From Rotaria sp. Silwood1 (Eukaryota > Rotifera > Eurotatoria > Philodinida > Philodinidae): a stretch of DNA of 64,000 nt. A program made the position numbers and the translations under genes. The DNA lies in the NCBI GenBank assembly GCA_905250075.1, contig CAJNOP010000305.1, forward strand, positions 62,001 through 126,000, given 5' to 3'. The stretch's first letter is position 1. The number at the start of each line of letters is the position of its first letter. The notes below the pieces were generated by a model, which was not told the DNA's origin, searched no databases, and saw only the letters and a program-made list of their open reading frames with translations. Positions 59,073-64,000 of this stretch are shown here, piece by piece.

Positions 59073-59473
59073 TCTTATTTACAGATTCAGGCTTGATGAC
59101 AATATCCGATATCAGATAAGCCTAAAGTAATCGGTACTTACGATGGAGGTGTTTATGTTGTCAGCTGAATTGACTAGACATATTCGGGTCAAATGAAAGC
59201 GCTCACCGCCAAACTAACAAGGTTAAAATATTAGCGGCTCTTGGCTTGCCTACAGGGAGATATTCGAATTTTAAGGTATTTACAGTATATGTAAGAAACT
59301 CACAATTGAACATTTCAACTGAATTAGTGTTTCTTTTTTTGTAATGGTTGGATAGAGCTCGTTGAGTTGTATTAGAAAAACTGTGTTTCAAATTTTAAAA
59401 AGAGATCTAAAAAGTTTTAGAAAAATATCCATCCAAGTTACGATTATTTTGAAATAATGGGGGAAATAGACCA
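59073..59473. repeat. Transposon-end repeat, copy 1 (about 400 bp)
   Basis: Nearly identical to 60773-61171 in the same orientation. It includes CTCACCGCCAAACTAACAA at about 59202, preceded by GACTAGACATATTCGGGTCA, which aligns with the subterminal part of the 46241 element's arm (CGACCGCATTAGGATCA then CTCACCGCC). It therefore looks like an end of a related transposon. Confidence 0.7.
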
Positions 59474-59486
59474 GACTTGCCACCTT

Positions 59487-59582
59487 TTCTGCTTTTAGCA
59501 GAAAAATTCTGCTTTTTAAAAGTTTTTCTGCTTTTTTTCTGTCCTTTCTGCTTTTTGGATTTTTTTCTGCTTTTTGAAAAGG
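59487..59582. repeat. TTCTGCTTTT simple repeat
   Basis: Irregular copies of TTCTGCTTTT spaced by T-rich sequence, at least six in under 100 bp. Confidence 0.7.
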
Positions 59583-60439
59583 TCCCTCTTTTTATAACTT
59601 AGATCGACGAGCTTCGATTCTAGTAAGTGGTTACACTAAAAATGTGAGAAATATTGCTATCTGCATTTGCTAATGTCTCTTCTAACTTTGATCCTTCGTT
59701 CTTGAAACAAAACCTATTTTCTGCTCTTTAAAGATAAGTGTAAATCTTATTTTCGTGGTCTGTCTTGACTCTTTTCTTAATCTACCCTTTTCTTTCCTTC
59801 TGGAGTTCGAACTATGACTATCAACATCATATGTCCTGCAACAGTATGTAGCATTGAAATAAAGCACGTACACTTTGAGTACACCTTTTGCGTTGATTAA
59901 TCAATCGATTAAATTAGTTTTTAACAAATAGTTAAACTAGTCTAACAATAACTGAGATATTCAAAATGATAAAATCTCAATTTCCAACATCAGATAATGC
60001 TATAATCTTTTTATTTATAGCTAGTCGTAAGGAGTAGTAAGTGCTTTCCAGAATATTAAACTTTCTATTGTATGCGAAGTCATATTTCATCTACATAGCA
60101 GTTGACAATTCTATTTGATATTCCGAACACAAAAGGAGATGCGCTGAAAAGACTACAATTACATAGCACTTCGTGACAGAATAGAACTTAATCTGAAACA
60201 AAATGGACGAATTTTAATCGAGTCGATTTTTAAAAAGATGTTCATAGTTGACTTAAATTTATCTTCGTATAAAAACAGATTAGCTTTTCTACGTATCTGG
60301 AACCAAATGAATTGAATTTTCGAATGATGTCATCAATACTGAGATGTTTCTATAAAAAACTAGCATACAATGGGCTATTTAATTTCAGTCTGAATTTATC
60401 AAATAAAAATAATACTTGATTTCAAACTGAAACGTGAGT
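59583..60439. other. No supported gene
   Basis: Unassigned AT-rich DNA between the two transposon-end repeats. Confidence 0.4.
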
Positions 60440-60665
60440 CTAGGAGTGAGGGGAGGGGGGTGACTGAGGGTGTGGGTGTTGGTCTGGGGCCCACACACAC
60501 ACCCACACCCATGGTGCGGGTGTGGGCGCGCGAGTGAGGATGAGGGTGTGCTTGTAGTTTTGTGTACTATAGGCTTTAGTCCCCTGCACAGAGGACTAAG
60601 CGGGGACTAAGCTTTTTGTGGGGGGGACTAACGGGGACTTTGCAGGACTAGGGGGGACTAAGGGT
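60440..60665. repeat. G-rich telomere-like array with inverted block and GGGGACTAA units
   Basis: GAGGGTGTGGGTGTTGG is followed by the opposite-strand form CACACCCACACCCATGG and then GCGGGTGTGGGCG, so TGTGGG-type units appear in both orientations. From about 60590 a different G-rich unit (GGGGACTAA and variants) recurs about five times. The sequence is strand-asymmetric and of low complexity. Confidence 0.7.
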
Positions 60666-60772
60666 TTTTAGTGAGACTACGTAGTATCAAGCGAGAAAAG
60701 TTTGATTCGGAAGAAATTGGTGTGGTTTTTTTGATTTTAGAATTCAGTTTGAAATAAAAAAGCCCATAGACT

Positions 60773-61171
60773 CTCTTATTTACAGATTCAGGCTTGATGA
60801 CAATATCCGATATCAGATAAGCCTAAAGTAATCAGTACTTACAATGGAGGTGTTTATGTTGTCAGCTGAATTGACTAGACATATTCGGGACAAATGAAAG
60901 CGCTCACCGTCAAACTAACAAGGTTAAAATATTAGCGGCTCTTGGCTCGCCTACAGGGAGATATTCGAATTTTAAGGTATTTACAGTATATGTAAGATAC
61001 CCACAATTGAACATTTCAACTGAATTAGTGTTTATTTTTTTGTAATGGTTGGATAGAGCTCGTTGAGTTGTATTAGAAAAACTGTGTTTCAAATTTTAAA
61101 AAGAGATCTAAAAAATTTTAGAAAAATATCCATCCAAGTTACGATTATTTTGAAATAATGGGGAAATAGAC
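60773..61171. repeat. Transposon-end repeat, copy 2 (about 400 bp)
   Basis: Second copy of 59073-59473 with few substitutions. It is followed at 61195-61308 by an inverted copy of its own distal part (about 60998-61110), making a foldback, so copy 2 may be a short palindromic element of the family. Confidence 0.7.
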
Positions 61172-61194
61172 ATGAAATTGTGACCTTCGTAAAA

Positions 61195-61308
61195 ATTTTT
61201 TTAAAGTCCATTTTTAAAATTTGAGACACAGTTTTTCTAATGTAACTCGACAAGCTCTATCCAACCATTACAAAAAAGAAACACTAATTCAGTCGAAATG
61301 TTCAATTG
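61195..61308. repeat. Inverted arm of the 61-kb foldback
   Basis: Reverse complement of about 60998-61110 with substitutions; shared strings include ATTGAACATTTC and GTAATGGTTGGATAGAGCT in opposite orientation. Confidence 0.65.
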
Positions 61309-61766
61309 TGATTTTGAAGACAAAACACAATTAAGTGGTGATTTATTTATCTAAAGTAACAGTAGGATATCTTAATATTTGACATAAGGATAAACACACA
61401 TGGTTCATTATTTAACAAAAGCTACGATCTCAAATCTCTCTCCCCTTATAGAACCAGCAGTGTCTTTCTCAGGACGCAATAGATGGCTTGTGAAGACTGT
61501 ATGGACATGAACTTTTCTATCAGTATCGTATGTTAGCTCATCGAAGCATTGTTTTCTTCATACTAGACAGTAAATTGCCAATAAAAAAAAATTAGAATGC
61601 CGAAACCGCTTCCTATATGGAATATTCTTTAGTTGACACTTCTGCTAACATTTGTGAAACATGGTTGTTCATGATTATGAAAGTAAATAGGATGCCATTT
61701 CTGAATTTCTATCAATTTTCAAAATACATAATAAGAAATGCGAAATTGACATACAAAGAGACATGA

Positions 61767-63986
61767 TTAGAATGAATATACCATATTGAATTCATCAGTT
61801 CTATTTCTTGGCGAAGAATCCAACTCTATCAAATTTGCATGCGTTATTTCAGTGTTCACATATCTTTCCTCGTATTTAGTGGATTTTGTTCCAAAACAAT
61901 AATAGTACAATGGTTTTAGGATAAGCTTGAAGAATAAGAATACAAGACCAAATATTTCTAAGCAAACGATAGTAAAAAGAAGATTGTGAAATATAATCTC
62001 AGATTGTTTTGCTATCGGTTGTTGTAAGTTTTTGACATAGTAAGGAGTTTCACTAATTTCTATTGTGAGAGTAGTCGAACCAATAGATGAACGAACATAT
62101 TGGTCATTGGATAGAAATAAACTATTGAAATCAACTGTAAATGTTGGAATGAAAATACCACTGAATTCTGATTCTTCACCAATCATAGGTAGTGTTTCAT
62201 TAATTACTTTAGTTAGAGCAAGAGCAATCGGTAGGTTTTGTGCCAATAGTTGTTCAATTTTTGAAAATGATTGATAAAAATTCAATTCTTTTAATCTATA
62301 ATGCTGACTCTCATTTCCATGTCCATAAAGACCAATACGAAGAGCACCAATAGTTTTAACATCATCTATTAGTATTTGCACAGAAATATGTTGATAAGGG
62401 AGTGGAATCGATAATGAAAGAATCGAATTTATATTTTGACATGTTAACCATCGAATAGTCGCCCATGTTGTACCGAATAGAGCTTGCATCGATATTGAAT
62501 CACAATTAATCAATGTGTTGACAAAATCGATATTTAAATAAAGCTCTTGTTCGTGTAATAAATCAAACATATGCTGTTCCGCTTGAGCATGTGGTATACC
62601 TAATGATTGTAAACTTGTTTGAAATTTAGCATTTCTGATTGTTTTATCGCAAACAAAATTCGAATTGGATGCCGTTTCAATTGGATATTGTTTTGAATAT
62701 ACATTACTAAATGCATAGGCAAAACTTACTAGAACCACAACAGCTAATGATACTAAACCACCAACCCATAATTCTCCTTCACCTATAAAATCAGTATGCT
62801 TGAATACATGTTTGACGAGTCTTCGTATTTTTGTAGCAGTAGGATTATTGATAAACAGTTCTAGTACAGCCATAATGATCAGTACAATGACAGCTAAACT
62901 TGCTACAATCAATGTCCAGAATAAAGGTGATATCGCAAGACAACGACCTGATCCAATATGAAACATGTTTTGGATAAGAATTTCATCGAATATTATACTT
63001 TCTGGTGATCTTGGATAGGCTATTACTTGAGCAATACTAATTAATGCTGATTGAGGCACATCATGAACCGAACCGAGTGAACAGAATGATTTCGATGAAC
63101 ATCGAGTACATTGAGTAGTGGCGTTACCGGGATTTTTCGTCCCCGATGGACAAAGAATACAATCATGAATGCCTGTTTGATTCTTGTATGTACCTGGCAT
63201 ACATAGTGATTGTCTGGTCATCACTGGCATTGACCCAGTATGTTGAATAGATGGATAAAATCCTGGTGGAGCAGGGAGAAAAATCAAGATATTTCCATTA
63301 TCATCTAGTAATGCTAATGATGTTGGTGATGAGATAATATTTAAGAATACGAAACTAAATCTTTGAGGTAACATGTAATGACCATTTGGGAAAACAGAAA
63401 GAGGAGTACTGTTCGAGTTGAAACCAAACGATCGAATATCATACATACAGAGTTTTGATGATGACCATTGATAGTTAAGCGAATAGGTATTAACCAATAT
63501 AGCAGCTATAGCTCCATTTCCCAGCCAAGCTACACCTTTCCCATTTCCCAATGATCGACCGTTAGTATGTCTACTAACGTAGATAAATTTATTTGGCTTA
63601 GTCATGTTAACTGAAAATAGGAATACTCGATTGATGAATTGCATTCCAACTAATACATCGCCATTCTCATTGATACTAACTGACATGTCATATTTTGCTA
63701 AATAGGTATCTGCATCAGCATTTGTCAATAAATCTTGCCATGTACCAGGAGTAGCGATTGGTTTATACTGGTCGATAATGATCGGATGATGATTCGATGA
63801 ATTGAAATTGATCAAATAAACTATCGGGCTATGTTTGACTAATGCATCAGCAGTATTCTGAATAAATCCCGCTATGACACCAAAATGATCAGCCATTGCA
63901 ATACCATGAGGCATAAATGAATGATCGGGCCATGTTAAACTAGCATTCCATGATTGTAGAATAGATGTATTTCGAGAATCAAACAT
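61767..63986 (-). CDS. Large multi-TM protein with cysteine-rich (GCC2/GCC3-like) segment, probably 5'-partial
   Basis: An open frame of 739 residues running to the window edge; the first Met (63986) has no in-frame stop between it and the edge, so the gene probably continues beyond. The N-terminal 260 residues are extracellular-like with several N-glycosylation sequons. A cysteine-rich part follows (CMPGTYKNQTGIHDCILCPSG, then CTRCSSKSFC), resembling the ephrin-receptor-like GCC2/GCC3 repeat. Three strong hydrophobic segments are visible: IVASLAVIVLIIMAVLELFI (about 361-380), WVGGLVSLAVVVLVSFAYAF (about 410-430) and NLLFTIVCLEIFGLVFLFF (about 670-690). A long loop separates the second and third, and a short cytosolic tail follows. 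I do not know the function; similar uncharacterised membrane proteins occur in bdelloids. The frame is undamaged. Confidence 0.75.
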   Translation of the reverse strand: MFDSRNTSILQSWNASLTWPDHSFMPHGIAMADHFGVIAGFIQNTADALVKHSPIVYLINFNSSNHHPIIIDQYKPIATPGTWQDLLTNADADTYLAKYDMSVSINENGDVLVGMQFINRVFLFSVNMTKPNKFIYVSRHTNGRSLGNGKGVAWLGNGAIAAILVNTYSLNYQWSSSKLCMYDIRSFGFNSNSTPLSVFPNGHYMLPQRFSFVFLNIISSPTSLALLDDNGNILIFLPAPPGFYPSIQHTGSMPVMTRQSLCMPGTYKNQTGIHDCILCPSGTKNPGNATTQCTRCSSKSFCSLGSVHDVPQSALISIAQVIAYPRSPESIIFDEILIQNMFHIGSGRCLAISPLFWTLIVASLAVIVLIIMAVLELFINNPTATKIRRLVKHVFKHTDFIGEGELWVGGLVSLAVVVLVSFAYAFSNVYSKQYPIETASNSNFVCDKTIRNAKFQTSLQSLGIPHAQAEQHMFDLLHEQELYLNIDFVNTLINCDSISMQALFGTTWATIRWLTCQNINSILSLSIPLPYQHISVQILIDDVKTIGALRIGLYGHGNESQHYRLKELNFYQSFSKIEQLLAQNLPIALALTKVINETLPMIGEESEFSGIFIPTFTVDFNSLFLSNDQYVRSSIGSTTLTIEISETPYYVKNLQQPIAKQSEIIFHNLLFTIVCLEIFGLVFLFFKLILKPLYYYCFGTKSTKYEERYVNTEITHANLIELDSSPRNRTDEFNMVYSF

Positions 63987-64000
63987 AAAAACAAACTGAT

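Noticed and set aside
59203..59391. 62-residue minus-strand frame repeated at 60910-61092
   Set aside because: It falls within the duplicated transposon-end repeat and has no coding features of its own.

Overview
The window is AT-rich eukaryotic DNA, most probably from a bdelloid rotifer (Adineta/Rotaria type). The reasons are: short spliceosomal introns (55-120 bp) with GT-AG ends in split genes, intronless genes of bacterial type scattered among them, many small DNA transposons of several superfamilies, interstitial arrays resembling the bdelloid telomere unit TGTGGG, and a run of multi-membrane-protein genes of a kind I remember from bdelloid gene sets. The species cannot be decided from the sequence. 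A 100-N gap (50659-50758) shows this is a scaffold, not finished sequence.

Genes that look intact: a two-exon flavin-reductase-like protein (2623-3324), a ToxA-like SAM methyltransferase (13576-14391, minus), an RmlD-type NAD(P)-dependent 4-keto-sugar reductase (30983-31894, minus), a membrane-anchored GT-A glycosyltransferase (34809-35717, minus), a DegT/RfbH-type sugar dehydratase in which the PLP lysine is histidine (42287-43498), a two-exon DDE_1 transposase (47071-48720), and a large cysteine-rich multi-TM protein at the right edge (61767-63986, minus, probably partial). The reductase, glycosyltransferase and dehydratase could act on the same nucleotide-sugar/glycan chemistry, but they lie 3-7 kb apart with no operon, so this is only an inference.

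Broken genes: a group II PLP decarboxylase (4780-5855), a molybdenum hydroxylase of the xanthine dehydrogenase family (16071-22305), at least three copies of the bdelloid-type membrane-protein family (45748-54456), and an NHL-repeat propeller (56207-57517).

Mobile DNA dominates: a hAT-like non-autonomous element with 8-bp target duplication (11158-12209), a dead mariner with about 150-bp terminal repeats (23189-24853), a piggyBac-like MITE flanked by TTAA (27890-28403) nested in one copy of a larger duplicated repeat, foldback MITEs, a deleted relative of the DDE_1 element (35866-37062), and an apparently complete, recently inserted DDE_1 element with 607-bp terminal inverted repeats and an apparent TAA duplication (46241-49419). 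Sequence related to the ends of that element recurs at 59 and 61 kb. The mixture of foreign-type genes, pseudogenes, transposons and telomere-like repeats fits what is known of telomere-proximal bdelloid DNA. The element at 46241-49419 is the best candidate for something new.
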